A stretch of 64,000 nt of DNA from Cryptomeria japonica (GCF_030272615.1 NC_081408.1:767533330-767597329), one strand, 5' to 3'. Positions 31,626 to 42,746 are shown, counted from the stretch's first letter. Program-made: numbers and translations. The notes: generated by a model not told the origin, from the letters alone.

Positions 31626-32859
31626 TGTAAAGCAGAAAATCGCAATCGAACCCTAGTTGCTCTCCCCTCTTCCAACTCCGAGGAGAGAGAAGGGAGATCG
31701 CTAGGGTTTATGGTTTTCACTTAGGGGAGACTTTACATTCAAAAGAGGGGTTGAAACCCACAAGATCCAATCCCACACAATGCAAGATTGGATGCTAAAT
31801 GAGTTTCAAGGGTTAAGACAGCAAGGTTACCCTCTTTTGTAAAGAATGTGCATAGAATGATTAAGCTAGGAATGCATAGAAAGTGAGAAAGATTCGCTTA
31901 TAAACTGAGATAGGGATATAGGATGAAGCTGCGGACCTGGAATTAGTAGTAAAATATCGATACGGCGTTGTCCTGCAAATTTGAGCAAAAGTTGACGGGA
32001 CGATGGCACCCGGCGTGCACACGGTCCTCTGAAAAATCCGCGAAACGAAGGGGGATCTGTTCGTCTCTGCACAAGGATTCCAGATCTTCAATTTCAGCCG
32101 TGTACCTGCAACCTACACACAGAAAAGTGAAGACGATTGGGGGGTTAGGGATTAGGGGTTTGCCTTTAGGTCAAACCCCGGTTTTGGAATTAACCAAGAA
32201 ATGAGAAATGTTGTAAATGTAAATGTCTATAATGTAAAACAAGTACTAATACCTTGTTGTAAGGATGTTTGTATCCTTATGTGCGAAGGTATAGATGTTG
32301 TTGTTTGTTGTATTGTTGTATGTTGTATGTAGCATGTAGTAAGTGATCTCCTCTTCAATGGTTGAATCCTTGTCTTGAATGCAACACTTAGCCTTGAATG
32401 GAGACTTAGAATGAATGCTTGAATGCTTGAATGCTTGAGTGTTTGAGTATCGTTTCCACGCTTTTTCCATCATATCGAATGAAAGAGAAAAATGTAGTTT
32501 ATATACTTGCCAATTAGGGTTAAAAGACTGATTTTCCCGACCTTAGGCCGACCAGGAAAGTTTATTTTCCAAATTGCAAACAAAAAGACCCAAAGTCCCA
32601 TAGGAGACCGGGCCCAAAATAGGGCCAGGGACCAGGGCACTGGGCGCCATGGTCCTGGGGGACCAGGGCACTGGGCGCTCTGGTCCCACCTCCCGGGACA
32701 GCAGGGTGCAAAGGAGGTTCAGGCCAGGGTGCTTGAAAAATGCAGTTTTTAGTGTCGTGGACAAGTTTCAGGGTCTCCATTCAGGTTGCGTGTTGCGTCG
32801 CCATCGTGAAGACTGAAATGCAGTTGAAATTGCAAGTGTCGCAATTTTAGGACGCTACA
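31626..32859 (-). repeat. 3' LTR of the gag-only gypsy element
   Basis: 1234 bp, matching 38225-39476 at about 97%. An 18-base stretch present in the other LTR (around 39267-39284) is missing here. Most substitutions are C/T or G/A. Confidence 0.93.
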
Positions 32860-33600
32860 TTTAGCCCCCACTTTAGCGGGAGTATGTATGCTCATACTTC
32901 CAGTAAAGTACAAGGAAACAACATTGAAAGACTTTCACCACGTCAAGGAGGCAAGACACACCAAGCCCCCAGTGGACTAGGGATCTTACGACTTCGATTG
33001 ACAAAGTAAAAGGGAAGATCACGAGGGAGAACCATGACTGTCAGTAGTAAGGTTCCCTCACTATGAGTCATGCAAGAAAAATACCAAAAATTTTCAAGGC
33101 AAAGCTAAGTTCACCAAGAAATTTTCAAGTATCCTAAAGGGATAGACAGGGTGTATGCCCCCCTACGTTAAAGCAATCGCACATGCCTCAACGGGGGTGA
33201 TTGTTTTAACGTAGTGATACACATAAGAAATGAGAAAGGAAAGGAGCACGTTATCACAAAGATTTAGCCCCCAAGTGTGAGATAAACCCAAGGATAATAG
33301 ACACAAAACACAAAGCACGAGGTGACTTCTCTTTCCTCGGGGTCAGTATGCTGTATGATAGTTCATGTATATATCATATGTATGTATGCATAATTGTTCT
33401 TCATTCCCCAATCAAGGAAGGTCACCTTAGAAGAAGGGAACACATGTGTCTTTTGAGTCAACATGAGAGAGACCAAAAGAGATCTCAATGCTTTGCATCG
33501 TCCTCAAGTAGACAACACTAAGGACAACAAATAGAAGAATGAGAATAACATATAGAAGAAGTAACAAAAGAGAGGAGGAGAATCTGCTATGCTAATGTAA

Positions 33601-36600
33601 CTAGTCTAGCACGTCATCTACCCCCCGATCTTGCTGATCAATGTTTCGGGAAGGCAGGGAACACGCTAGAGGAGGAACATCCAACACAGCAGATGGAGCT
33701 ATCACAAGATCCAAACAAGGGTTATGTTCATGTTCCAAGCCACGTTGTTCTTGTCTAGGAGCTAGGATAAGTGCTTTAGAAAATTCGTTAGATAAATGGT
33801 TATCAATATCAACAAGTTCATATTCACTATCAGAAGCAAGAGGAGTAACATTTTCATCATGAATAACATTTTCATCTATAGCATCATCAAGATTTATAAA
33901 AATAGGATCTTTAACTCGCACAGGATCAAGATCATCATGCATCTTATGTTTAGGAGATTTAGGCTCAATTTCCGGCTGAGGAGAAAATGGAATAATGCTT
34001 GTTGAAGGTGTTTTTGGAGATTGCAAAGTTTGAGAAGCAGTTGCTTGAGCTCTAAGACGACGCTTTCGTCGGCGTTCACGTGCAGAATGATTTCGTCTAG
34101 TCTTAGTAGGAAGTGGAGAAGATTGAGGAGGAGGAATGTTCTCATCCTTATTACTTGGGTGTTTAGGTTGTGGTCTCTTAGGTTGGATAATAGGAGAAGA
34201 AGAAGGTCTCTTCTCTCTATAAAAGGAAGGAGGAGGAACTGCTCCATATAAAGGAGGAATTTTTGGTTTAGGAAGAAGACCAAGTCCATCATGACAAGGG
34301 GGTATAGGTCTACTTTTAGAAGGTTTATTCGGCATAGACATAGTCACATCCATAGGGATGGGTTGGGAATCTTCTTGAGGAAAGAAATTAGTTTTATCTT
34401 TCAAAGGAAGAACTTCCTTCTCAAGAATGATAGGAATATCAAGTTTGGGTGTTCTAGGTTCACTTAAAGATAGGATCATATCTGTTTTCCACTTTTGATA
34501 AGATTTGAAAAGATGATCACTTCGCGGAGGAAGAGATTGGAATTGTTTAGGCCAAAAGTAATCAATAGGAACGCTAGAAGTTCTTTCAGCTGGTTTAAAG
34601 AAACTATGATTGACAGTAACGACTTCACCATTATGGGGAAATTTCAAACACTTATGTATAGGAGAAGCAATAGCTTTCATGGAAGAGAGCCAAGGATAGC
34701 CAAGCTTCACACGAAATTGTTCAGATGAAGGGATAATAGAAAAGTTCACATCAAGAGATTTGTTACGGACCTCAATAGGTAATGTAATAGAACCAATTGC
34801 AGGAGAAGAAAATGCATCAAATAATTTCACAATCACATCTGTTTTGTCATAGATCACTTGATTCAATTGCAAAGTAAAAAGAAATTCTTCAGTAATAACA
34901 TTAACCATGCACGAAGGATCAATAAGCACTCCACGGCAAGGTGTATTCTTGACTTTTGCAACTATGTATAAAGGACCATCAGGTGCCCTGATAGTTTCAC
35001 TAGAATCAAATGTGATGGAAGGTTCTTTAGGGTTTTCTTGCTGCTCTACAAAGTTAATCACATTCGGAGTCATAGACACAAGACCATCATATGAGAGAGA
35101 GGAACCATTGGCCTCAATCGTATTAGAGGTATGAGAAGGTAATGGATCAGTAAAAATCTGAAGATTTTGGTTAGGAGGAGCTACAGATGTGTTGCCTTTA
35201 TTATTCACTCCAGAAACAGAGATGGTATCATTATCAATCAAATCTTGAATTTTACCCTTTAAAGAAAAACATTTTTTAGTATCATGCCCAGGCTGACGAT
35301 GAAAGTGACAAAAAGATTTGTTATCAAAATAAGGTGAAGTAATCTTTGCAGGATCAATTTGCCTTATAGGAGGAAGAGTAAGCACATTTTGTTCCAATAA
35401 CTTATTCATAATACTATGCAATGATTCATTCAAAGGAGTATACTTTCTTTCTTTCTTGAAAAACTTAGAAATAGGAGGCACACCTGATGCTGCATTCACA
35501 TTGTTATTGATGATGTTTTCATTGAATTTGATGGAATCTCTGTTCGGTTTAAACTTTCCAAATGGTTGTTGACTGCTATCACTCTTATCACTCGGAGCCA
35601 TAGGATGTGATTGTTCCATTTGACTCACAGTCAGTTGATAATTGTGAAGAGTTGCACACAACTGTTGGAAAGAAGTAAACTCAGAAAACAGAAGTTTGTC
35701 TCGAATATCTTTTTGTAAATTAGAAATAAAGATTCTTTGAATATCATTGTCAGGCACTAGAAAAGAAATTTGAGCATACAAATGTTTATATCTACCAATG
35801 AAATCAGTCACTTTTTCTTTAACACCTTGTTTACAATGCATTAAATCAATCAAAGTAACTTTAGGACTTATATTGTTTTGAAATTGTTGAATGAAAGCAT
35901 TTGCAATTTGTTCAAAAGAAGTAATAGAATAAGAAGGCAACGAGCAATACCATTGTAGGGCTTTATCTCTTAATGTTCTAGTAAACAATTTTGCAAGCAA
36001 CCTTTGGTCATAAGCAAAATCGATACATATTGTTTGAAAAGTCTTAACATGTGTTAGAGGATCTCCTTTACCATTATAAAGTTCTAAATGCGGGATTTCA
36101 ACATGTTTAGGGGGAATAGCTCGAACAATGTCAAGAGAAAGTGGGCTCGCAACATCAAATGTGGGCATACTAAACTTAGATTGATTCATAGAGGCAATTT
36201 GTTGCTGTAAAGAAGAGACAGTTTGTGCAAGATTGTTAATGGTCGCTTCAGTCGAAGAGTTCATATTAGATGTGTTAGATTGAGATGGAGGTGTTATGTT
36301 ATTGAAAGAAGGTAGAGAGTAAGGTGGTGGGACCCTATGATAGTTAGTCATAGGAGATGATTGGACAGGAGGAACACTACAAGGAGGAATGGAATGGTTA
36401 AACGAATTGCCCCCTTGCGTCATGTTCATTTGTGAATATGTAATAGGAACACTCATTGAAGGAATGAATGAAGAAGTCAGATTGAATGAAGGAATAGGGT
36501 TAATTGAAGAGGGAGGATTGCCCCCATGACTGGTGATCATAGGAGGAATGTCTTGTATAGAAGTAGCCATTATGTTTGATGTAAAGGTAGGTATGCTAGC

Positions 36601-37044
36601 AATAGAAGTTGTCAAAGGAGCAGAATGGTTAACTTGAGTGGGAGGTTGCGTATAACCTAAAGTTTCAGCGCAACTCTTCATAGGCATCACATTCGAATCC
36701 ACAATGTGTGCAATACCACGCAAAATATCAATTCCATTCTTATCACTTTGAAGCATGCGTTTTAGACCCTCAATTAAAGGAAGAGCTTGACTATCAGGGT
36801 ATTCTTGAGACATCCATTGTCGAAAATCGTCAAATTGATTATCCAATTTCGAATGTTGTTCTACAGAAACCTCATGGAGAGCTTCTTCATCATTAGGAGG
36901 ATTAGAGGAATTACCCATGTCCTCGTTAAAAAGGCTATTCAAATTAGGTTCCATCTCCTCGGTAATTAAACCTCGGAAAGACTTAATTCTACGGCTTCGT
37001 CTAACGGGAATAGTGTAAGTAGGGCTTATTGTTGTAAAACTCAT
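33601..37044 (-). CDS. Intact Gag/protease-like polyprotein, 1147 aa, no polymerase
   Basis: A single uninterrupted ORF. Residues about 200-300 are Pro/Ser/Asn-rich. About 320-475 is the retrotransposon Gag core (LELYNGKGDPLTHVKTF, LQWYCSLPSYSITSFEQI, QGVKEKVTDFIGRY). About 579-593 is a zinc-knuckle-like CHFHRQPGHDTKKC. About 695-810 resembles a gypsy aspartic protease fold (GVLIDPSCMVNVI, LGYPWLSS), but the active-site D-S/T-G is D-P-S, so catalysis is doubtful. A Pro-rich tail with a basic cluster (RERRRKRRLRA, about 985-1000) and an acidic C-terminus follow. Gag would form particles around element RNA; RT and integrase must come from a partner. The intact frame in a window of pseudogenes suggests recent activity or selection. 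Upstream leader is 37045-38205; 32860-33600 is 3' non-coding. Confidence 0.9.
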   Translation of the reverse strand: MSFTTISPTYTIPVRRSRRIKSFRGLITEEMEPNLNSLFNEDMGNSSNPPNDEEALHEVSVEQHSKLDNQFDDFRQWMSQEYPDSQALPLIEGLKRMLQSDKNGIDILRGIAHIVDSNVMPMKSCAETLGYTQPPTQVNHSAPLTTSIASIPTFTSNIMATSIQDIPPMITSHGGNPPSSINPIPSFNLTSSFIPSMSVPITYSQMNMTQGGNSFNHSIPPCSVPPVQSSPMTNYHRVPPPYSLPSFNNITPPSQSNTSNMNSSTEATINNLAQTVSSLQQQIASMNQSKFSMPTFDVASPLSLDIVRAIPPKHVEIPHLELYNGKGDPLTHVKTFQTICIDFAYDQRLLAKLFTRTLRDKALQWYCSLPSYSITSFEQIANAFIQQFQNNISPKVTLIDLMHCKQGVKEKVTDFIGRYKHLYAQISFLVPDNDIQRIFISNLQKDIRDKLLFSEFTSFQQLCATLHNYQLTVSQMEQSHPMAPSDKSDSSQQPFGKFKPNRDSIKFNENIINNNVNAASGVPPISKFFKKERKYTPLNESLHSIMNKLLEQNVLTLPPIRQIDPAKITSPYFDNKSFCHFHRQPGHDTKKCFSLKGKIQDLIDNDTISVSGVNNKGNTSVAPPNQNLQIFTDPLPSHTSNTIEANGSSLSYDGLVSMTPNVINFVEQQENPKEPSITFDSSETIRAPDGPLYIVAKVKNTPCRGVLIDPSCMVNVITEEFLFTLQLNQVIYDKTDVIVKLFDAFSSPAIGSITLPIEVRNKSLDVNFSIIPSSEQFRVKLGYPWLSSMKAIASPIHKCLKFPHNGEVVTVNHSFFKPAERTSSVPIDYFWPKQFQSLPPRSDHLFKSYQKWKTDMILSLSEPRTPKLDIPIILEKEVLPLKDKTNFFPQEDSQPIPMDVTMSMPNKPSKSRPIPPCHDGLGLLPKPKIPPLYGAVPPPSFYREKRPSSSPIIQPKRPQPKHPSNKDENIPPPQSSPLPTKTRRNHSARERRRKRRLRAQATASQTLQSPKTPSTSIIPFSPQPEIEPKSPKHKMHDDLDPVRVKDPIFINLDDAIDENVIHDENVTPLASDSEYELVDIDNHLSNEFSKALILAPRQEQRGLEHEHNPCLDLVIAPSAVLDVPPLACSLPSRNIDQQDRGVDDVLD

Positions 37045-37079
37045 GCACTAGAAAGAGAGAGAAGATTTTGAATTTAGAG

Positions 37080-37900
37080 GTAGCAATTTTCAGTAAAATC
37101 AGCCAATCTTCTAGATTTAAGCTGTTAAATGCAATCACAACAGTCTCCCGAAATTTTAGAAAAAAATGTCCGGGACCGTGGCGCTCGGAGTGCACACGGT
37201 CCTTGCAACTTTTTTCAAAATTTGCAGGGATGAAAGTTATGATGATTTTAAAGCTAATCTGAAAAAATTGAGTGATTTTACGATCTGTAGATAGGCCAAA
37301 TTAAAGTTGCAATCTCAAAATTGAACCCTACCAAGATTGTCGAAAAATGCAAAATTTGAATTTTGAAAAAGAGAGGGAAACTGAAATTTTGAATTTTATG
37401 ATTTTAGAAGGAATACCAAAAGCAATGCAAGTTTTGAAATTTAAAAATTGATTCAATTTCACGCAAAATTCAATTTTGAAAGCTGAAATCAAAGTTGTTG
37501 TAATTAAGCACTTAATTTCAAAAGTCACAAATTGCAAGAATTTGAATAAAGCACTGAAATTTCGAATGAATGCAAACACACTTTTCAGATTTAGGACAGT
37601 AAGAACACAATTTTGACACAAAATTTCAATTTCAACGATTTTTGAATGATTAGAAGCCTTAAACCAAGCAATCACAAGACCAACTTTGACTGTAATTTTG
37701 AAAGTGTTAGAATTGATAAAATCAGCCAAAATTCCGGATTTTAGCAGGAAAATACAGTAAGATCTTGCTCCCGAAATTTCGGAAAAAATGTCGGGGACGA
37801 TGGCGCTCGGAGTGCACACGGTCCTCGCAACTTTTTTCCAAATTTTCAGGGATGAAAGATATTGTGATTTTATTGCAGAATCCAAAGTTACAGCTAATTT
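37080..37900. repeat. Duplicated ~200-bp leader segment containing a GTGCAC hairpin
   Basis: 37080-37290 and 37720-37900 share AAAATCAGCCAA, CCCGAAATTT, GCGCTCGGAGTGCACACGGT and CAGGGATGAAAG in order. The core also occurs in each LTR (31997-32027, 38596-38626). On the minus strand, GGACCGTG pairs with CATCGTCC (7 of 8) around a loop containing TGCAC. Confidence 0.8.
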
Positions 37901-38205
37901 GGAAATGTTTTGATCAGTGAAATTGTCAGACAAAGGTTGAATCAAGAGGGTTTCAAAAATTAGGGTTTTGACACTTAACCACTTAATTTTCAAAATTGAA
38001 GCACAAATATGAATTGATAATTTGTAATAGAAGGGAAGATCTGAAACAAGCATTAACAATTAAACATTTCACAAGCTCAATTACTAAAAAGAAAATTTTA
38101 GGGTTTTATGCAATTAACCTCTAAAATTTGCAAAAGATCAAGCATGGAAATGTAATCAAGGAATCCAATTTTCAAATCTAACCATGAATAATCAGAAAGG
38201 ATGTT

Positions 38206-38221
38206 CACGTCAGGTTCACCA
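38206..38221 (-). other. Probable primer-binding site of the gag-only element
   Basis: Directly inside the 5' LTR the minus strand reads TTT then TGGTGAACCTGACGTG. TGG at the start fits the CCA end of a tRNA. I cannot name the tRNA with confidence; it is not the usual initiator Met. Confidence 0.55.
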
Positions 38222-38224
38222 AAA

Positions 38225-39476
38225 TGTAAAGCGGAAAATCGCAATCGAACCCTAGTTGCTCTCCCCTCTTCCAACTCCGAGGAGAGAGAAGGGAGATCGC
38301 TAGGGTTGATGGTTTTCACTTAGGGGAGACTTTACATTCAAAAGAGGGGTTGAAACCCACAAGATCCAATCCCACACAATGCAAGATTGGATGCTAAATG
38401 AGTTTCAAGGGTTAAGACAGCAAGGCTACCCTCTTTTGTAAAGAATGTGCATAGAATGATTAAGCTAGGAATGCATAGAAAGTGAGAAAGATTTGCTTAT
38501 AAACTGAGATAGGGATATAGGATGAAGCTGCGGACCTAGAATTAGTAGTAAAATGTCGATACGGTGCTGTCCTGCAAATTTGAGCAAAAGTTGACGGGAC
38601 GATGGCGCCCGGCGTGCACACGGTCCTCCGAAAAATCCGCGAAACGAAGGGGGATCTGTTCGTCTCTGTACAAGGATTCCAGATCTTCAATTTCAGCCGC
38701 GTACCTGCAACCTACACACAGAAAAGCGAAGACGATTAGGGGGTTAGGGATTAGGGGTTTGCCTTTAGGTCAAACCCCGGTTTTGGAATTAACCAAGAAA
38801 TGAGAAATGCTGTAAATGTAAATGTCTGTAATGTAAAACAAGTACTAATACCTTGTTGTAAGGATGTTTGTATCCTTATGTGCGAAGGTATAGATGTTGT
38901 TGTTTGTTGTATTGTTGTATGTTATATGTAGCATGTAGTAAGTGATCTCCTCTTCAATGGTTGAATCCTTGTCTTGAATGCAACACTTAGCCTTGAATGG
39001 AGACTTAGAATGAATGCTTGAATGCTTGAATGCTTGAGTGTTTGAGTATCGTTTCCACGATTTTTCCATCATATCGAATGAAAGAGAAAAATGTATTTTA
39101 TATACTTGCCAATTAGGGTTAAAAGACTGATTTTCCCGACCTTAGGCCGACCAGGAAAGTTTACTTTCCAAATTGCAAACAAAAAGACCCGAAGTCCCAT
39201 ACGAGACCGGGCCCAAAATAGGGCCAGGGACCAGGGCGCTGGGCACCATGGTCCTGGGGGACCAGGGTGCCCTAAAGGACCAAGGCGCTGGGCGCTCTGG
39301 TCCCACCTCCCGGGACAGCAGGGTGCAAAGGAGGTTCAGGCCAGGGTGCTTGAAAAATGCAGTTTTTAGTGTCGTGGACAAGTTTCGGGGTCTCCATTCA
39401 GGTTGCGTGTTACGTCACCATCGTGAAGACCGAAATGCAGTCGAAATTGTAAGTGTCACAATTTTAGGACGCTACA
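38225..39476 (-). repeat. 5' LTR of the gag-only gypsy element
   Basis: 1252 bp, TG...CA. It contains a TATA-like box on the minus strand (39097-39105) and one copy of the gggac...gtgcacacggtcc hairpin motif (38596-38626). Confidence 0.93.
39097..39105 (-). promoter_or_regulatory. TATA-like box in the 5' LTR
   Basis: TATATAAAA on the minus strand, pointing toward the gag ORF. The 3' LTR has TATATAAAC at the same place. Confidence 0.5.
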
Positions 39477-39565
39477 CCCCCCTAGGTTGGGCACCATGGT
39501 CCCACCCAAGCACCATGGACCCATCTAGATGTCATGGTCTCACCTAGGCACCATGGACCCATATG
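39477..39565. repeat. Short repeats of CACCATGG
   Basis: gcaccatggtcccacc, gcaccatggacccat, tgtcatggtctcacc, gcaccatggacccat: four ~22-bp units just outside the gypsy element's target site. Similar gcaccatggtcc words occur inside its LTR. Confidence 0.75.
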
Positions 39566-39618
39566 GGTGTAATTGACACATATATGTTTGTTAAGTAATC
39601 ATTTATAGAAAATATGTC

Positions 39619-40160
39619 AAATGAAGGTATGCTAGAAGTAGAATCAACATCAATTAGGTGAACATTAACAAGAATGAGATTTAAAAGAAAATACATAACA
39701 TTCACATTGAAAGATGGTCAATAGGATTCTTTGGTGGGATTAGAAGGATTATATCCAAGTCTAAATGATGACTCACATGTTTAGTTATCCAAAGGAACTT
39801 CGATTCTATGTCAACCATTGCCTCTATATCCACTCTTAGCAAAGATATGGAAATTGGGACCATAAAGAGATGCCATTTTTAAAAGATGGCAAATGAAGGT
39901 ATGCTAGAAGCCTAATCAACATCAATTAGGTGAGGATTAAAAAGAAAGAGATTTAAAAGAAAATACATAACATTCACATTGAAAGATGGTCAATGGGATT
40001 CTTTGGTGGGATTAGAAGGATTATATCCAAGTCCAAATGATGATTTGCATGTGTAGTTATCCAAAAGAACTTCGATTCTATGTCAACCATTTCCTCTATA
40101 TCCACTCTTAGCCAATATATGGAAACTAAGACCAAAAATAGATGCCACTTTTGAAAGAGA
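39619..40160 (-). pseudogene. Tandemly duplicated gypsy gag-pol fragment
   Basis: Units 39619-39890 and 39891-40160 are about 90% alike, period about 272. On the minus strand the second reads YGIEMYEAPPSLSKVASIFG, then LAKSGYRGNG and FGLGYNPSNPTKES, similar to the region after protease in plant gypsy polyproteins (G-patch-like GYR..G..GLG). It continues the protease fragment at 40350-40674. Broken by stops. Confidence 0.55.
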
Positions 40161-40349
40161 TGGTGGAGCCTCATACATCTCAATGCCATAAGAAGAATAA
40201 CTAGAAGAACTAGAAAATTTAGTTGAAGTAGAAGCAACAATTTGGAAGATGTTGAATTTTTTGTAGAGAAGGAATAGAAAACTTTAAAGGAGATTGAGAT
40301 GCGAATTTAGTTTGAAAATAACTTTGTAAGTTCTTATCAGTTGCTTCCA

Positions 40350-40674
40350 AAGTATACATCTCATTTTCTTAAATGAATTTAAGATTTTAATAGTGTTGAA
40401 GGGATCACTTGCATAGAATGAATCTGAGGTCTCCCTAGAATACGGTTATATGTGAGGGTATTGAGGATGACATGGATAGGTGTAGGTAAAATAGGACCTA
40501 TCTTAGCATGCAAGGTTATTGTACCTAGTCATTGTCTACAAATACTATCAAAGACACATATAGAATGAGAATTAGGTTGAATGAGAGAAGAATTGACATT
40601 GATATTTTGCTCCAAGTCAATGCTACACACATTAAGGCCAGATCCATTATCTACTAGAGTTAATCTTATAGAAA
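40350..40674 (-). pseudogene. Ty3/gypsy protease fragment
   Basis: Minus strand reads LTLVDNGSGLNVCSIDL (active-site D-N-G-S), then VFDSICRQ-stop-LGTITL, then IGPILPTPIHVILNT and TYNRILGRPQIHSM, the standard order of a gypsy retropepsin ending in ILGRP. One TGA stop. Its upstream part is cut off exactly at 40675 by the LTR of the PDS5-bearing element, so that LTR probably inserted into, or recombined with, this gene. Confidence 0.8.
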
Positions 40675-41315
40675 TGTATAATATCCCCCTATGGATATTG
40701 ATTCAAGTTGCTCTAAATTTGTTGCACAAGAACTTCGTGAAAAATCCGCAAGAATTTAATCTTCAAAACATCCAATATTATGTAGACAAATTTCAATTTT
40801 AGAACTATAATTGTAGTTTAGAACAAACTTTGAAAATCATATGAACATTGCCATTAAATCTTCAATAGAAAAGACAATAGAAATTTATCCAATCTCAACC
40901 ACAAAATTTATAGTCATATTGGAATTATAGGCAATATGAACTTGAAGCACAAAGTGAGACACCTAAGTGATATCTCCAACTGACAATGGGATTTCATCCA
41001 CTGCCTCCAAGCTTGAGGGTTTGTATCCTCAAACCTACTGAAAAGCCCAAGCTTCCCAAAATTTTCCAAGAGAGAACAATAACCAAGCATACCAAAATGA
41101 TCCTATCAATGTACTTAAATACCACATCCTTGTGACTCTTCACATATCCTCTGCCTGTCTCTTGGAATTCCTCTTTAAAAATAAAGTGACTTTATTTTAT
41201 AATTTGATGTTGACATAAAGTCACTTAAATCTTCTTTAATAAATAATTAAATTAAAAGTTGTCTTTAAAGTTATTATGTTTTGATAACTTAAAAATTAAT
41301 TATTTAATTGATTTC
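40675..41315 (-). repeat. 3' LTR of the PDS5-bearing element, copy B
   Basis: Begins TGTATAATATCC on plus and ends ATTGATTTCC. It matches 45845-46490 at about 85-90% and copy A 1-224. A 49-bp stretch next to it in copy A (about 225-273), with the polypurine-like tract, is missing here. Confidence 0.75.
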
Positions 41316-41357
41316 CCAAACAAATCTGAAAAATGTTTCAACATTCTTGTGATGTAT

Positions 41358-41770
41358 CTACATGATACAATTGAACTCAACATCCCTGTCCAATTCTACT
41401 AACCATTGAACAATCCACAAAGAGAAAACCAAACTGCGTATGTTTCTTGGATCCCATGGCCAAGTTTTAAATCTATTGTCCTCGTTATCTAGAGAAGTCA
41501 ACTCATTCTTAATTTCTCCTCTGTAACCCAGCATAACAACCATCTAAAAGAAATAAACTAATAATCCCGCAAGCTGCGAATCCTCCCTCCAAAGAAGTGG
41601 ACATCTCATACCATGACAAAATTTGATTCTCTGTATACCACTCCGTCAATCTCTTCCCATTTGTCATCCTAAACATATACAACTCATTAATTTTCGAGTT
41701 GAATGAGAAATTATATATACTCCTCACAATACAATCAAGCTAATAAGTACTCCCTTTTTTGTGTAGAGAT
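41358..41770 (-). pseudogene. Unrecognised degenerate coding remnant, copy B
   Basis: Counterpart of 311-720, with frames at 41509-41727 and 41358-41543. It has the same unrecognised content with a few substitutions. No domain seen. Confidence 0.3.
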
Positions 41771-41940
41771 TAATGCGCACATCTACTTGACGTATACCTA
41801 TCATGCTTATGCTGCTCTACTCTATCAAAACTAAAGTCTAGAAGCCTATTATCATATGAGAACCAGTTTGCAAGACTACTGTAACAAAAGGCATCAGCAC
41901 TATTAAAATTGATAATCTTTTTTTTAACAACCTTAAGAAT

Positions 41941-42642
41941 TCATTTTTTGACATCTACTAGTAACAACTTGTCCATCCTCACTTCCCAAATATGAAAATG
42001 ACTATATTGAGCACTCACCCTCATGCTATCAACTACCAACTTCACTAAAAAAACTATTGAAGGGAAATAATTCATAATTACAGTTTCATTCATAGCAATT
42101 ATTTCTTGAAACAAGTGGCGATTCCTACCAAGATTACTTACATAGAGCATATCAATCTCCTTATGTTCATCAAAACCAATCAGCATACTATTTTTTGAAC
42201 TTACATAGTCTTCATTATCTTTGTCTTGTTTGAGAATCTTCTCATGCTCGACTTCTTCTAACATTGCAAGATCATTAATCATTTTTGTCCCATGACATAA
42301 ACCACTATGAAATCTGCCCCTAGAATCTGTTATAACAACTAATTCGATGTGGCATATTGGAGCATCATAGAAGAATTGGTCACCAAAATTCATGAATTTT
42401 TCTTCATACTGGTCCTTTTGTTCTTCAATAACATAAAGTGTCTTATTTGAATAGAGAATGGTGCAAACATTATGCTTACTTTCATTCTCACAAAGGGTAT
42501 TGATTCCTTCAACAATTTGTATGATCTCCTTGGTCTTAGAATTAAATCCATCTTCCTTGTGAATGGCTGCAATAGAAGTCTGATTTCCAGCCTTATATAA
42601 TGAGTAATGAGCCATGCTCGGCTGTAGACAAATCTCGTCCAC
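41941..42642 (-). pseudogene. Unrecognised 233-codon reading frame, copy B
   Basis: Same length as the copy A frame at 894-1595, with about 19 residue changes, no stops and no indels. A frame of this length kept open in both copies is slightly more than expected from neutral decay alone, but many changes are non-conservative (P/A, G/E, V/D). No family recognised. It overlaps the frame at 42390-42746 in a different phase, as in copy A. Confidence 0.45.
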
Positions 42643-42746
42643 CTCTCTTTCCTTGTCTTCTCAAACTTGATAGCAAGATCCATGTCCATTAGCAGTTGCA
42701 AGTAATCTGATTTCATCTTTTCAAAAGCTTCTTTGATTGTGCCCAA

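Larger units (their letters stand above)
31626..39476 (-). mobile_element. Complete non-autonomous Ty3/gypsy-type element (gag-only, TR-GAG-like)
   Basis: LTRs at 31626-32859 (3') and 38225-39476 (5'), both TGTAAAGC...GCTACA, flanked by a 5-bp target duplication CCCCC (31621-31625 and 39477-39481). The 7.85-kb element holds one long minus-strand ORF (33601-37044) with Gag and protease-like regions but no reverse transcriptase, RNase H or integrase. Its polypurine-like tract on the minus strand is AGTGGGGGCT before the 3' LTR; the primer-site region follows the 5' LTR at about 38206-38221. LTRs differ at about 33 of 1234 positions plus one 18-bp indel. The layout matches elements described as TR-GAG. 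It is not in the duplicated region. Confidence 0.93.

Noticed and set aside
31968-32204. Frames inside the gypsy LTRs (both copies)
   Set aside because: Repeated in both LTRs, open on both strands, and they overlap the hairpin motif; LTRs of this kind are non-coding.
34021-34251. Plus-strand frames opposite the gypsy gag ORF
   Set aside because: They are antisense to the 1147-codon ORF and carry no motifs.
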